From Desulfitobacterium metallireducens DSM 15288 (GTDB taxonomy: Bacteria > Bacillota > Desulfitobacteriia > Desulfitobacteriales > Desulfitobacteriaceae), in NCBI RefSeq assembly GCF_000231405.2, contig NZ_CP007032.1, forward strand, positions 1 to 64,000: a stretch of 64,000 nt of DNA, read 5' to 3'. Under the pieces are notes generated by a model that had not been told where the DNA came from, searched no databases, and worked only from the letters and a program-made list of their open reading frames with translations. Below are positions 27,460-36,540 of this stretch, in pieces; within the stretch, counting starts at the first letter, position 1, and each line of letters starts with the position of its first letter. A program made the translations under genes and the position numbers.

Positions 27460-28902
27460 ATGTTTTTGTTATCCCTAGGAGAGGAGCTGTTAAAGTACCA
27501 AGAACAAGAATTTCTGTCGTTTCACACTCCTGGACACAAAGGGAAAAGCGAGTTTTTTAAGAACCTCAATTTTCCAGAACAGGATCTGACAGAACTTCCT
27601 GGTTTAGATATGCTGCATGCGCCACAAGGTGTAATTGCTAAAGCGCAAAAACGAGCAGCACAGGTTTTCGGAGCTGAAGAAAGTTTCTTTTTGGTAAATG
27701 GGGCGACTGTTGGTAACCAAGCGATGTTTTTAGCTCTTGCGGGAACAAAGGGGAAGGTTTTAATAGAAAGACAATCCCATCGTTCCGTTATGGCGGGCCT
27801 TGTTCTTTCTGGGCTAGAACCGGTATACATAAAACCTGTTGTTCACCCAGAGTTCCATTTACCCTTAGGATATGAGTATAAGCTTGAGCCTCAACTGTGG
27901 AGGGAGATACAAGGGGTACACCTAACTTATCCCAGTTATTATGGAACCCTTTCTGATGTCTCTCCTATCGTTCAAGGACGAGATTTGTGGGGATCTTCCG
28001 TTCCTATTCTTGTGGATCAAGCTCATGGTTCGCATTACTTATCTAAACTTTTTCCTCCGGGAGCTTTAGAATGGGGCGCAGATCTTGTTTTACATAGTTC
28101 TCATAAAACGTTGAGTGCTTTAACTCAGGCGGCGATGCTTCATGTTCAAGGAGAAAGAATTTCGAGAAACCGTTTGAAGCAAGGACTAGAGCTTTTACAG
28201 TCTTCCAGTCCTAGTTATCTCTTAATGGCTTCTTTAGAACGGGCCGTTGAATATGCTCAAGAAGAACAACGTTGGAAGCTTCTTTTTGAAGCTGTCCAGG
28301 AACTTCATCAACGCGTTGGAAAAGTTCTACGCATATTGAATTTAAAGGATAAAGGCCGATATGGAATTGCTCAGCTCGATTGGTCAAAAATCTTGATCAA
28401 TACTTCTTCAATTGGGCTAGCGGCACCATTAGGTGTTCAATTCTTAAGAAAGTATTTCCGGATTGAGCCAGAATTATGGGATCAAGAGAATATCTTGTTT
28501 TTATTAGGAATCGGTAATACTCTGGAAGAGGTCCAACGGTTAACCGAAGGACTAATTGCCATGGTACAATGGGCTGAGTCTGAAAAAGATTCTGGTCTAA
28601 TGATGATTAACTATAATGAAAATAGAGGAGATTTTGTAAAGGGATATGAAATTCCTTTGCCATCTCTTAGACTTACTCCACGTGAAGCCTTCCTGGCACC
28701 AAAACGTCAGATTCCGCTTAAAGAAAGCTTAGGAAAAATTCTTGGGGAGAGTATTTCCCCTTATCCACCAGGGATTCCTTGGGTCGTCATGGGGGAAGAA
28801 ATGACCCCCGAATTATTAGAGGCACTATTAGATTCTTCCTCAAAAAGCTGGCAAGGGTGGGAAAGTCCTGAAAAAGGCGTTTGGGTCATTGAGGAGGGAT
28901 AA
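27460..28902 (+). CDS. PLP-dependent Orn/Lys/Arg decarboxylase family protein (YaaO-like)
   Basis: This 480-residue fold-type I PLP enzyme shows PGHKG near the N-terminus, the aspartate in LVDQAHGSH and the PLP-binding lysine in LHSSHKTLSALTQ (about residue 216). The short length without the N-terminal wing domain matches the Bacillus SpeA/YaaO group. Substrate (arginine, lysine or ornithine) cannot be told from sequence. It stands at the position of yaaO, before holB. The tmk gene that usually follows is missing. GGGGGA precedes the ATG. Confidence 0.88.
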   Translation: MFLLSLGEELLKYQEQEFLSFHTPGHKGKSEFFKNLNFPEQDLTELPGLDMLHAPQGVIAKAQKRAAQVFGAEESFFLVNGATVGNQAMFLALAGTKGKVLIERQSHRSVMAGLVLSGLEPVYIKPVVHPEFHLPLGYEYKLEPQLWREIQGVHLTYPSYYGTLSDVSPIVQGRDLWGSSVPILVDQAHGSHYLSKLFPPGALEWGADLVLHSSHKTLSALTQAAMLHVQGERISRNRLKQGLELLQSSSPSYLLMASLERAVEYAQEEQRWKLLFEAVQELHQRVGKVLRILNLKDKGRYGIAQLDWSKILINTSSIGLAAPLGVQFLRKYFRIEPELWDQENILFLLGIGNTLEEVQRLTEGLIAMVQWAESEKDSGLMMINYNENRGDFVKGYEIPLPSLRLTPREAFLAPKRQIPLKESLGKILGESISPYPPGIPWVVMGEEMTPELLEALLDSSSKSWQGWESPEKGVWVIEEG

Positions 28903-28908
28903 GAGCGG

Positions 28909-29769
28909 ATGAATATTGCACTTGAGCTTTTGGTGAAGGCCGCTCTTGAAGAGCGCCTTGCCCATTTACTATTGTTCCATAGTGGAGCTGTTGTTGAACG
29001 TCGCCAAGCGGGTATGTATTTAGCTCAAGCTTTAAATTGCCAAAGACCACGGGAAGATGGTCCATGCTTAGAGTGTTCTGCTTGTTGTAAGATCCATTCA
29101 GGTAACCATCCTGATGTTCAGATTCTGCAACCTCAAAAAGCCTCTTTTGGAATTGAAGAAATCCTCCATTGGCAAGAGCAAGTATACCGTAAACACTATG
29201 AGGGAAAATATAAGGTCTATATTCTGGAACAGGCTGATCGATTGACCCTTCCTGCAGAGAATGCCTTACTGAAGGTCATTGAGGAACCACCAGAAAGAAC
29301 AATTATTATTTTGAGCGCTCAAAACGCTGAAACACTGCTACCCACTATTCAAAGTCGTGCACAAGCTGTTTATTTTCCAGTAATTGAAAAAGAAGTTTGG
29401 ATAGATTCTCTTGACCCTTCAATAAATCGGCAGGAAGCAAATGAGGCTTTCCGGTTGTGTGGGAACGATCCAGATAGTGCTCAGGTGATTCTTGAATTGG
29501 GTGTGGCTAAAGTGAAGCAATGGGTGAATCAATTTCAGGAATCGGTTCAAGAACGAGATTTTCTGAAGGTGTTTAATCTATTCCCCATTGAAAAAAATGA
29601 AGCTTTAATTTATCTCCAGGTCTTAGCCTATCAAGAATATGGAGACTTAAGAAGTCCAGGCTCGATGTTAGCTATAAATAAAACGCTGGATCAAATTCGA
29701 AAGCAGGCTAATCCTCGATTAGCGATTGAAGTATTGGCCCTAGAATTATTTCGGCAAGGAGGATATTAA
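28909..29769 (+). CDS. holB: DNA polymerase III delta' subunit
   Basis: Delta' is the non-catalytic stator of the clamp loader. The 286-residue AAA+-fold protein retains the zinc-finger cysteines (about residues 39-61), KVYILEQADRLTLPAENALLKVIEEPPE and the SRA arginine-finger-like motif (TIQSRAQ). The Walker A region (LFHSGAVVERRQAG) lacks the GKT of a working P-loop, as expected for delta'. It lies six bases after the decarboxylase and one base before ricT, forming a tight holB-ricT-yabA unit. Confidence 0.94.
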   Translation: MNIALELLVKAALEERLAHLLLFHSGAVVERRQAGMYLAQALNCQRPREDGPCLECSACCKIHSGNHPDVQILQPQKASFGIEEILHWQEQVYRKHYEGKYKVYILEQADRLTLPAENALLKVIEEPPERTIIILSAQNAETLLPTIQSRAQAVYFPVIEKEVWIDSLDPSINRQEANEAFRLCGNDPDSAQVILELGVAKVKQWVNQFQESVQERDFLKVFNLFPIEKNEALIYLQVLAYQEYGDLRSPGSMLAINKTLDQIRKQANPRLAIEVLALELFRQGGY

Positions 29770-29770
29770 A

Positions 29771-30592
29771 GTGGTAGAGGTTGTGGGGGTCCGTTTTAAG
29801 CGGGCAGGAAAGATTTATTACTTTTCTTCTGGAGATCTTGGACTTAAAATTGAGGATAAAGTGATTGTGGAAACCGCGCGTGGGGTTGAATTTGGAGATT
29901 TAGTGATTGCGCCAAGAAATATTCCGGAAGACACTGTGGTTTCTCCGCTTAAGCCTGTCATTCGCAAAGCGACTCCAGAAGATGAGCAAATTGTGGAAGA
30001 AAACAAAGTGAAGGAAAAAGAGGCTTTTCAGATTTGCTTCAAAAAGATAGAAGAGCACCAACTTCCTATGAAATTGGTGGATGTAGAATTTACCTTTGAT
30101 TGTAATAAAATTATATTTTCCTTTACCGCTGAGGGAAGGGTTGATTTCCGAGAATTGGTTAAGGACTTAGCTTCAGTTTTTCGGACGCGTATTGAACTCC
30201 GACAGATCGGAGTTCGTGATGAGGCTAAGATGTTAGGTGGGGTGGGTTCCTGTGGTCGAATGCTCTGCTGTTCCACTTTCCTTGGAGATTTTGAACCGGT
30301 ATCAATTCGAATGGCCAAGGATCAAAAATTATCCCTTAATCCAACTAAAATTTCTGGAATTTGTGGGCGACTGATGTGTTGTCTAAAATATGAAAATAGT
30401 GCTTATGATGAGGAGTTAAGGGAGGGGGCAAAGTATCCCTGCGAAAATAATCAGGGATGTTGTCACCAAGAAAATATTCAAAAAGAAGGTAAACCCGATA
30501 AACCTGAGCGACCTGCCCAGGCAATTCCAGTTTCAGGGAAGGGACGTCAAAGGAAAGGGGAAAAGAATAAAGGAAAGAGTGAGAAAGTATGA
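29771..30592 (+). CDS. ricT: RicT (YaaT), PSP1-domain regulator of RNA maturation
   Basis: RicT with RicA and RicF forms the Y-complex that binds iron-sulfur clusters and assists RNase Y; in B. subtilis it affects sporulation and competence. The 273-residue PSP1 protein has the cysteine-rich block [12 protein letters not shown]...[13 protein letters not shown] (about residues 155-212) and a basic, low-complexity C-terminal tail. The start is GTG at 29771. The ricT stop overlaps the yabA start by four bases. Confidence 0.93.
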   Translation: MVEVVGVRFKRAGKIYYFSSGDLGLKIEDKVIVETARGVEFGDLVIAPRNIPEDTVVSPLKPVIRKATPEDEQIVEENKVKEKEAFQICFKKIEEHQLPMKLVDVEFTFDCNKIIFSFTAEGRVDFRELVKDLASVFRTRIELRQIGVRDEAKMLGGVGSCGRMLCCSTFLGDFEPVSIRMAKDQKLSLNPTKISGICGRLMCCLKYENSAYDEELREGAKYPCENNQGCCHQENIQKEGKPDKPERPAQAIPVSGKGRQRKGEKNKGKSEKV

Positions 30593-30900
30593 GTCAATTG
30601 ACCCAGGCTTTAACTGAAGTAGAGGAGAAATTAAATTCCCTGCTCGAAGAGGTACGACGATTACGTCCGTATGTCGAAAGTCTGGAAGAAGAAAATGCTA
30701 GACTAAAACGAGAATTATGTGCCATTCCAGAACAAGAGACCGAGCGGGTTATTGCAAATGCGGAACACCTTCAGGGTGTTGCTCATGATAACTTGGAAAA
30801 GTTATATAAAGAAGGATTCCATATCTGCCACCTCCATTTCGGGCAGCCGCTGGAGGAGGGAGATTGTTTGTTCTGCATGGGGTTTTTGAGGAAAGATTAG
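30589..30900 (+). CDS. yabA: Replication initiation control protein YabA
   Basis: YabA binds DnaA and DnaN and restrains re-initiation. The 103-residue protein has an N-terminal leucine-zipper coiled coil (about residues 1-50). Its C-terminal zinc-binding region, [19 protein letters not shown], has the family arrangement of Cys and His. It is joined to ricT by a 4-base overlap. Both interaction partners, DnaA and DnaN, are encoded in this window. A repeat element directly downstream separates it from rsmI. Confidence 0.92.
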   Translation: MSQLTQALTEVEEKLNSLLEEVRRLRPYVESLEEENARLKRELCAIPEQETERVIANAEHLQGVAHDNLEKLYKEGFHICHLHFGQPLEEGDCLFCMGFLRKD

Positions 30901-30901
30901 T

Positions 30902-31134
30902 AAAGTTTTGTTGGCACTCGTTTCGGCCATTCATTCGTCGACCAAACTAGTACTCAGGCTCGAATTTAGGGTTCGGGTTTCCGCCAGGAATCGGCATGCA
31001 GAGTTGCTATGCCATCCTTGGCGCACTCTGCACTAGGCACGTCCTGTGCTCAACCCTTTTATGCAAGAACTCGCCTTCGTTTAGTTTGGTTACGACTCAT
31101 TCAAAGGCCTTCACTCCTTGCTAACAAAACTTTT
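30902..31134. repeat. 233-bp palindromic element between yabA and rsmI (MITE-like)
   Basis: The ends are inverted repeats: AAAGTTTTGTTGGCA at 30902-30916 and its counterpart TGCTAACAAAACTTT at 31119-31133. Similarity continues inward on both sides (ACCAAACTA near 30941-30949 against TAGTTTGGT at 31082-31090). The centre folds through GCAGAGT/ACTCTGC. There is no coding frame. Confidence 0.65.
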
Positions 31135-31190
31135 GGGTAAGGATATTTTTGGAGTAGATTTAAAAGCTTTTTGATAGGAGCGTTATTTTA

Positions 31191-32033
31191 TTGGCTACAG
31201 TTGAGAAGGGGACGCTTTACGTTTGTGCGACGCCAATTGGAAACTTAGGGGATATCACCCTACGCGTTCTTGAAGTTTTGCGTGATGCTGATGTGATTGC
31301 AGCGGAGGATACTCGGCATTCACGAAAGCTATTAGAGCATTTTGGGATCAAAACTCCTTTAACGAGTTATCATCAACATAATGAAAAAGGGAAGGCTCAG
31401 GAATTGGTGCACAGACTTCAAGGTGGAGAAGTGATCGCTTTGATTTCTGATGCAGGTATGCCTGGAATTTCTGACCCTGGACAAGAAGTCATTCGCCTAT
31501 GTTTATCAGAGCATGTTCCTGTTGATGTTCTACCTGGACCTAATGCGGGTTTAACGGCTTTGGTTCTTTCAGGGCTTCCCAATGATCATTTTATTTTTCA
31601 TGGCTTTCTTCCCTCAACAAAGAGTGCCCGAAAACGTGAAATTAAAGGGTATGCTAAGCTCCCTTTTACGCAAATTTTCTATGAAGCCCCACATCGATTA
31701 GTGGATACGCTTACCGATCTTCTGGAGGTATGTGGAGATCGAGAAGCTGTAGTTGTTCGTGAGCTAACAAAGCTTCATCAGACGGTCCATCGGGGAACAT
31801 TAGAGAGTTTAAAAGTGGAGTTTCAGGCGATTCCCCCACGTGGAGAAATCTGCGTTCTTCTAGCTCCCTATGAAGAAGAGCCAGTTCAAGGTGGCCCAGT
31901 AGAGTGGCGAGAAGAAGTGGAAGAGGGAATCCATCAAGGGTTACAACCGAAGGAAGCCATGAAACGTGTTGCCCAAAAATATGGGATTAGTAAGAGAGAA
32001 GTTTATCAAGCGACTTTAGATCGTAAGGAATAA
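31191..32033 (+). CDS. rsmI: 16S rRNA (cytidine-1402 2'-O)-methyltransferase
   Basis: RsmI methylates the ribose of C1402 in the 16S decoding centre using SAM. The 280-residue tetrapyrrole-methylase-fold protein has ATPIGNLGDITLR (residues about 13-25), AAEDTRHSRKLL, LISDAGMPGISDPG and FHGFLP, all hallmark segments. The start is TTG at 31191 after ATAGGAG. Its stop codon is the first base triplet of the 75-bp repeat copy 2. Confidence 0.96.
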   Translation: MATVEKGTLYVCATPIGNLGDITLRVLEVLRDADVIAAEDTRHSRKLLEHFGIKTPLTSYHQHNEKGKAQELVHRLQGGEVIALISDAGMPGISDPGQEVIRLCLSEHVPVDVLPGPNAGLTALVLSGLPNDHFIFHGFLPSTKSARKREIKGYAKLPFTQIFYEAPHRLVDTLTDLLEVCGDREAVVVRELTKLHQTVHRGTLESLKVEFQAIPPRGEICVLLAPYEEEPVQGGPVEWREEVEEGIHQGLQPKEAMKRVAQKYGISKREVYQATLDRKE

Positions 32034-32105
32034 AGAAAACCCGGCTTTCGCCGAGCCTTAGCGAGGGACGAAAGTCGCTGGTTGCCCTTATGCTGGAGGA
32101 AAGTA
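32031..32105 (+). repeat. 75-bp stop-codon-linked repeat, copy 2
   Basis: Matches the reverse complement of 13386-13460 at 67 of 75 bases and begins with the rsmI TAA. CTTTCG (32045-32050) can pair with CGAAAG. A further hairpin, GAAAGTAT / ATACTTTC, extends the structure to about 32128. Confidence 0.8.
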
Positions 32106-32172
32106 TGAAACCGAAGGTTATACTTTCTGAAAGTAAAATAAAGAGACTTAGTTTCCGCTAAGTCTCAGATGA

Positions 32173-32200
32173 ATAAAAAAAGAAGGCGATTACGCCTTCT
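32173..32200 (-). terminator. Terminator of abrB
   Basis: On the minus strand AGAAGGCG, a 4-nt loop and CGCCTTCT are followed by seven T. Confidence 0.88.
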
Positions 32201-32220
32201 ATGTATTCTGCTTAAGTTTT

Positions 32221-32493
32221 TTAAACAGCTTCAGATTCATTGTTGGCTACAGTTGCTCCCATAGCTGCTGCGCATTCGCGGCAAACATTTTTGCCATGGA
32301 ACACTTGAATATCGCTAGCATTACCACAAAAAACACAAGCAGGCTCATATTTTTTGAGAATGATTTTTTCCTGATCGACGTAAATTTCTAGAGCATCTTT
32401 TTCATCAATTCCCAGAGTTCTACGTAGTTCGATCGGAAGTACAACCCGACCGAGCTCATCTACTTTTCTCACGATTCCCGTTGATTTCATCAT
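32221..32493 (-). CDS. abrB: AbrB-family transition-state regulator with C-terminal zinc-ribbon-like tail
   Basis: The first half (MKSTGIVRKVDELGRVVLPIE..., residues 2-50) is the swapped-hairpin DNA-binding domain of AbrB. AbrB represses stationary-phase and sporulation genes during growth. The C-terminal half instead holds CVFC and CREC pairs (about residues 54-57 and 72-75), suggesting zinc binding in place of the usual AbrB multimerisation domain. Three consecutive ATG codons lie at 32490, 32493 and 32496; 32493 gives the best spacing from GGAGGG. A good sigma-A promoter is upstream. It lies on the minus strand between rsmI and metG, as in Bacillus. Confidence 0.9.
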   Translation of the reverse strand: MMKSTGIVRKVDELGRVVLPIELRRTLGIDEKDALEIYVDQEKIILKKYEPACVFCGNASDIQVFHGKNVCRECAAAMGATVANNESEAV

Positions 32494-32539
32494 CATGACT
32501 CCCTCCTTACAACAACATTCGACAATTTCTAACACCCTT

Positions 32540-32568
32540 ATGATACCAACCGTACCATTTAAAGTCAA
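32540..32568 (-). promoter_or_regulatory. Sigma-A promoter of abrB
   Basis: On the minus strand TTGACT (32563-32568), a 17-base spacer and TATCAT (32540-32545). Confidence 0.75.
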
Positions 32569-32681
32569 TGGGTTTCTGGAAAAAAGTTGTTGTTTCTTTT
32601 ATATTAGGTATAGTGGTTCTTAAATTGGAGATACTTGACAAAAAACGTTAAATTAATTCTGCAAAATTTGCCGAAAGACTT

Positions 32682-32687
32682 TATAAT
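32682..32687 (+). promoter_or_regulatory. -10 element upstream of metG
   Basis: A perfect TATAAT about 43 bases before the metG start. No convincing -35 is present at the normal spacing. Confidence 0.4.
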
Positions 32688-32729
32688 AGATTTGAATCGT
32701 TACAAATACTTTGGAGAGGACTGAGACTC

Positions 32730-34700
32730 TTGAAATATTACATAACAACCCCCATTTTTTATCCTAATGCAAGCCCCCATATCGGGACGGCTTATACGAC
32801 AGTTGCTGCTGATGCCTTTGCCCGGTATCATCGTATGAATGGAGACGATGTTTACTTTTTAACAGGTACAGACGAAAATGCGCAAAAGATTGTCCGCACA
32901 GCTGAAAGTAAAGGGATGGATCCCAAAAGTTACGTTGATGGGATTGTCGAACGGTTTAAGTCACTTTGGGAAGAGCTTGATATATCGAATGATGATTTTA
33001 TTCGGACAACAGAGGAACGTCATCATCAAGTCGTTAAAGCGCTTTTTACGAAACTTCACGATCAAGGGGATATTTACAAGTCTGAATATGAGGGCTGGTA
33101 TTGTACCCCCTGTGAGACCTTTTGGCCGGAAAGTAAGTTAATCGATGGCAAATGTCCGAATCCAGATTGTGGACGAGACGTAGAATTATTAAAAGAAGAA
33201 AGTTATTTTTTTAGACTTTCTAAATATCAAGATGCTTTGCTTAAGCATATTCAAGAAAATCCTGATTTTATCCAACCCGCTTCACGACGCAATGAAATGA
33301 TTCGTTTTGTTGAAGGTGGCTTAGAGGACCTTTGTGTATCAAGAACAACGTTCCAATGGGGAATTCAAGTTCCTTTTGATCCAAAACATGTGGTTTATGT
33401 GTGGCTGGATGCATTGATCAACTATATTTCAGCTTTAGGCTATCCAGATGGCAAGCTCTATCAAAAGTATTGGCCGGCTGATGTCCATTTAATGGGCAAA
33501 GATATTGTGCGGTTCCATGCTGTGATTTGGCCGATTATATTGATCGCTTTAGGAATTCCATTGCCGAAGAAAGTATATGGCCATGGTTGGTTTTTAAGCA
33601 AGGAGGGCGGCAAGATTTCTAAGTCACGAGGAAATGTCCAAGACTCTTTTGAATTAATCCGACGTTATGGCTCGGATGCCATTCGCTATTTCCTTCTTCG
33701 TGAAATGCAAGTGGGAGCAGATGGTACGTATTCTGAGGATAATCTTGTAGATCGCCTTAACAGTGATTTAGCCAATGATTTGGGTAATTTTGTTTCCCGG
33801 AGCTTAGCGATGATTGTGAAGTATCGAGAGGGCCTTATTCCTAAAGTAGGAGAAGATACTGCTTTGGAACAGGAACTTAAAGCCTTAAGTCAGGAAGTAA
33901 AAGCTAAGGTTGAGGAAAGAATGGAAGCGTTGGATCCTGCAGGTGCTTTGGAAAACATCTGGCGGTTGGTTGCTCGGATGAATAAATATGTGGATGAAAC
34001 AGCACCTTGGGCTCTAGCTAAACAAGAGGATAGTCAGGCGAGGTTAGATCATGTTTTGCATACCTTTGCCGAAGCAATACGTATTTTTGCAATTCTTTGT
34101 GCACCTTTCATGCCTAAGCTTCCGGGTAAGATGCTCGGATTTCTTGGAGTGGATCAAGCCTTGCTTCGTTGGGAAGATGCCACTGATTGGGGAATTATTT
34201 CAGAAGGAACACGGGTCGAGAAGGGTCAGCCTTTATTCCCCCGCGTTGATGTATCACAATGGACAAGTGTAGAGGAGAGTAAGAGCGTGGAGCAAGACAT
34301 GAATCAAGGAGTTAATGAGCAAAACATTGCACCGGTAGAAGCTGTAGATGTAAAATCTGAGTTTGAGCCTATTAAAGAAGAAATTACAATTGATGACTTC
34401 GCAAAGATTGACTTGCGTGTGGCTAAAATTCTTCAAGCTGAAAAGGTAGAGAAAACGGACAAACTCATGAAACTCGAAATTGAGGTGTCTGGAGAGAAAC
34501 GGACCATCGTTTCGGGAATCGCCCAACACTATACTCCTGAAGATCTTGTGGGGAAATCGGTGGTCATTGTCGCTAATCTTAAGCCAGTCAAATTACGGGG
34601 AATTGTCTCTCAAGGTATGATTTTGGCTGCATCTCAGGATGGAGTATTAGAAGTGATTTCGGTCAATAAAGATTTACCCGGAGGAGCTCGCGTTAAATGA
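32730..34700 (+). CDS. metG: Methionyl-tRNA synthetase
   Basis: MetG charges both initiator and elongator tRNA-Met. The 656-residue class I enzyme has the HIGH-type motif PHIGTAYTT (about residue 14), a zinc knuckle (CTPCETF...CPNPDCG, about residues 124-149) and KISKSRG (KMSKS-type, about residue 296). A C-terminal EMAP/tRNA-binding domain (from about residue 550, DFAKIDLRVAKIL) serves for dimerisation. The start is TTG at 32730. The stop overlaps the tatD start (ATGA), so the two are translationally coupled, as in many Firmicutes. Confidence 0.97.
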   Translation: MKYYITTPIFYPNASPHIGTAYTTVAADAFARYHRMNGDDVYFLTGTDENAQKIVRTAESKGMDPKSYVDGIVERFKSLWEELDISNDDFIRTTEERHHQVVKALFTKLHDQGDIYKSEYEGWYCTPCETFWPESKLIDGKCPNPDCGRDVELLKEESYFFRLSKYQDALLKHIQENPDFIQPASRRNEMIRFVEGGLEDLCVSRTTFQWGIQVPFDPKHVVYVWLDALINYISALGYPDGKLYQKYWPADVHLMGKDIVRFHAVIWPIILIALGIPLPKKVYGHGWFLSKEGGKISKSRGNVQDSFELIRRYGSDAIRYFLLREMQVGADGTYSEDNLVDRLNSDLANDLGNFVSRSLAMIVKYREGLIPKVGEDTALEQELKALSQEVKAKVEERMEALDPAGALENIWRLVARMNKYVDETAPWALAKQEDSQARLDHVLHTFAEAIRIFAILCAPFMPKLPGKMLGFLGVDQALLRWEDATDWGIISEGTRVEKGQPLFPRVDVSQWTSVEESKSVEQDMNQGVNEQNIAPVEAVDVKSEFEPIKEEITIDDFAKIDLRVAKILQAEKVEKTDKLMKLEIEVSGEKRTIVSGIAQHYTPEDLVGKSVVIVANLKPVKLRGIVSQGMILAASQDGVLEVISVNKDLPGGARVK

Positions 34701-35464
34701 TTTGGGATACCCATGCCCATCTCGATGATCCCCGTTATCGGGAGGACTTTGAACACGTTCTTGAAAACATGAAAAATGCTCAGATCTCCCGTGTGACCAA
34801 TATTGGATATGACCTGCCATCTTCTCAACACTCTGTTGAATTAGCTCATCGTTATGACTTTATCTATGCTGCAGTTGGAGTTCATCCTCATGATGCTGAA
34901 GGAGTAACCGCTGAAACATGGGAAACCCTGCTTCAGCTTGCAAAGGATGAAAAGGTCATTGGCTGGGGGGAAATTGGGCTGGATTACTATCGGGATCTTT
35001 CTCCTCGGTCAATTCAGCAGGAGATATTTATTCAGCAGATAGAGCTAGCCAATCAAGCGGGTTTACCCATTATTATTCATAATCGTGAGGCTCACGGAGA
35101 TCTTCTGAAAATTGTACAGGAACATCCTCCGAAATACGGTGGAGTATTCCACTGCTATTCTGGTTCTTGGGAAATGGCAAAAGTTGTTCTAAACTTAGGC
35201 TTTTATATTTCTTTTGCAGGACCACTTACTTATAAAAATAATCGTCAAACAGTTGAAGTAGCCAGTAAAGTACCGCTCGATCGTTTTTTTGTGGAGACGG
35301 ATTCTCCCTATTTACCTCCTGAACCTTATCGAGGTAAGCGAAATGAGCCAACTTATGTTCGCGAGGTTGCGGCTAAGATTGCAGAACTTCGGCAACTTAG
35401 TCTTGAGGAAGTGGCTCAGCAATCCTTCCAAAATGCTATACGTTTATTTAGGGTACAAGGCTAA
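34697..35464 (+). CDS. tatD: TatD-family metal-dependent DNase
   Basis: The 255-residue TIM-barrel hydrolase has all metal ligands in view: THAHLDD (H6, H8), GEIGLDYY (Glu), IIHNREAH (His), FHCYSG (His) and ETDSPYLPPEP (Asp). Family members act as 3'-5' exonucleases or deoxyribonucleases on damaged or fragmented DNA. It overlaps metG by four bases and corresponds to B. subtilis yabD. A strong terminator follows. Confidence 0.95.
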   Translation: MIWDTHAHLDDPRYREDFEHVLENMKNAQISRVTNIGYDLPSSQHSVELAHRYDFIYAAVGVHPHDAEGVTAETWETLLQLAKDEKVIGWGEIGLDYYRDLSPRSIQQEIFIQQIELANQAGLPIIIHNREAHGDLLKIVQEHPPKYGGVFHCYSGSWEMAKVVLNLGFYISFAGPLTYKNNRQTVEVASKVPLDRFFVETDSPYLPPEPYRGKRNEPTYVREVAAKIAELRQLSLEEVAQQSFQNAIRLFRVQG

Positions 35465-35497
35465 CTCTTTAATTTAAGTTGATTTTGAGAAATCACA

Positions 35498-35539
35498 TTT
35501 TAGTCCGGAAAACTGATTAGTTTTCCGGACTAAATTTTT
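35498..35539 (+). terminator. Terminator after tatD
   Basis: A 16-bp perfect stem (35499-35514 with 35519-35534) with a 4-nt loop, followed by five T. Confidence 0.93.
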
Positions 35540-35637
35540 ATACGAGCAGAACAGCCAACTTAAGACATTTTTTCAAGGTTGCTTGTCGGTTCTTTTTTCA
35601 TTGTCTTTTTCATAATTTTAAATGAGGGGGGGAAAAA

Positions 35638-36447
35638 ATGTATTCATTGCCTATAGCTAACTATATGGATTTTTGGCGAACTGCAAAGAACCGGAGTGTA
35701 TATATAGGGAGTGGACTATTATTAGTGGGTACGACTATGGTTTACCTACCAATGGATAAGGTTATTGAGAATTTACCCCAAAGAGTAGTTCCTCGGCTGC
35801 AACTTTCGACTCCGCTAATACCTTCATTGCCAAAGGAAGGGGTTATATCTGAGGAAATTGTTTCTGAGCAAGTTGTGCCTGAGCAAAGTACACAAGTTCG
35901 TACTGAATTTCGAATCATAGACGTCGAGGTTCCGGTTGCAACAGAGTATGTGGAGTCAGGTCAGCTGGCTCCTGGTATGAGCAAGGTTAAAGATGAAGGA
36001 GAAAAAGGAATTGAAAGAAGGGTAATCAAAATAACCCAGATTGATGGAGAAGTCACAAGCGAGCAAATATCACATCAGTTTATGCTTGAGGCACCAAAGA
36101 AGCGTGTAGTCTTACGCAACAGTCAGCCTATTGTTGCAGTAAAGCCTAAAATTGATGTGAGCAAGCTTAATGTCCAAAGGGTTATGACGATGGAAGCAAC
36201 AGCTTACACCTATACAGGGAATCGGACCGCAACAGGGGTTGAACCTAGAGAAGGTTTAATTGCTGTTGATCCACGGGTAATTCCCTTAGGAACTCAAGTA
36301 TATATTGAAGATTATGGATATGCAGTCGCCGCTGATACAGGCGGCGCAATTAAAGGAAATATTATTGATGTATTTTTCCCAAGTCTTCAACATTGCATAA
36401 GTTGGGGGAGGCGTCCAGTTCAAGTCTACATATTATATGGAAAATAA
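35638..36447 (+). CDS. G5 and 3D domain cell-wall protein
   Basis: The 269-residue protein has one N-terminal membrane segment (about residues 20-38), a G5-like domain (about 100-160; TEYVESGQLAPGMSKV) and a C-terminal 3D domain. The 3D domain carries the three conserved aspartates: AVDPRVIPLGT, ADTGGAIKG and IIDVFF. 3D domains form the catalytic double-psi barrel of lytic transglycosylase-like enzymes such as YabE/Sps-type wall hydrolases. GGGGGG precedes the ATG. It is paralogous to the next gene but lacks its DUF348 repeats. Confidence 0.85.
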   Translation: MYSLPIANYMDFWRTAKNRSVYIGSGLLLVGTTMVYLPMDKVIENLPQRVVPRLQLSTPLIPSLPKEGVISEEIVSEQVVPEQSTQVRTEFRIIDVEVPVATEYVESGQLAPGMSKVKDEGEKGIERRVIKITQIDGEVTSEQISHQFMLEAPKKRVVLRNSQPIVAVKPKIDVSKLNVQRVMTMEATAYTYTGNRTATGVEPREGLIAVDPRVIPLGTQVYIEDYGYAVAADTGGAIKGNIIDVFFPSLQHCISWGRRPVQVYILYGK

Positions 36448-36458
36448 TGTAATTATTT

Positions 36459-36487
36459 TTGACAACTGACCACAGATAGGATAAAAT
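36459..36487 (+). promoter_or_regulatory. Sigma-A promoter of the yabE-like gene
   Basis: TTGACA (36459-36464), a 17-base spacer and TAAAAT (36482-36487), 54 bases before the ATG. Confidence 0.78.
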
Positions 36488-36540
36488 GAGGTTGTAGGTT
36501 ATTATGGAAAAACATTCCAAAAATATCATGGGGGGATTCA

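Noticed and set aside
28909-29769. Broken holB because Walker A is degenerate
   Set aside because: Loss of the P-loop lysine is normal for delta' subunits; the rest of the protein is intact.
30902-31134. CRISPR array or attenuator in the yabA-rsmI gap
   Set aside because: There is no regularly spaced repeat; the structure is a single inverted repeat.
32569-32729. T-box or SAM riboswitch upstream of metG
   Set aside because: No T-box core, no SAM aptamer landmarks and too little room; only a promoter-like TATAAT is seen.
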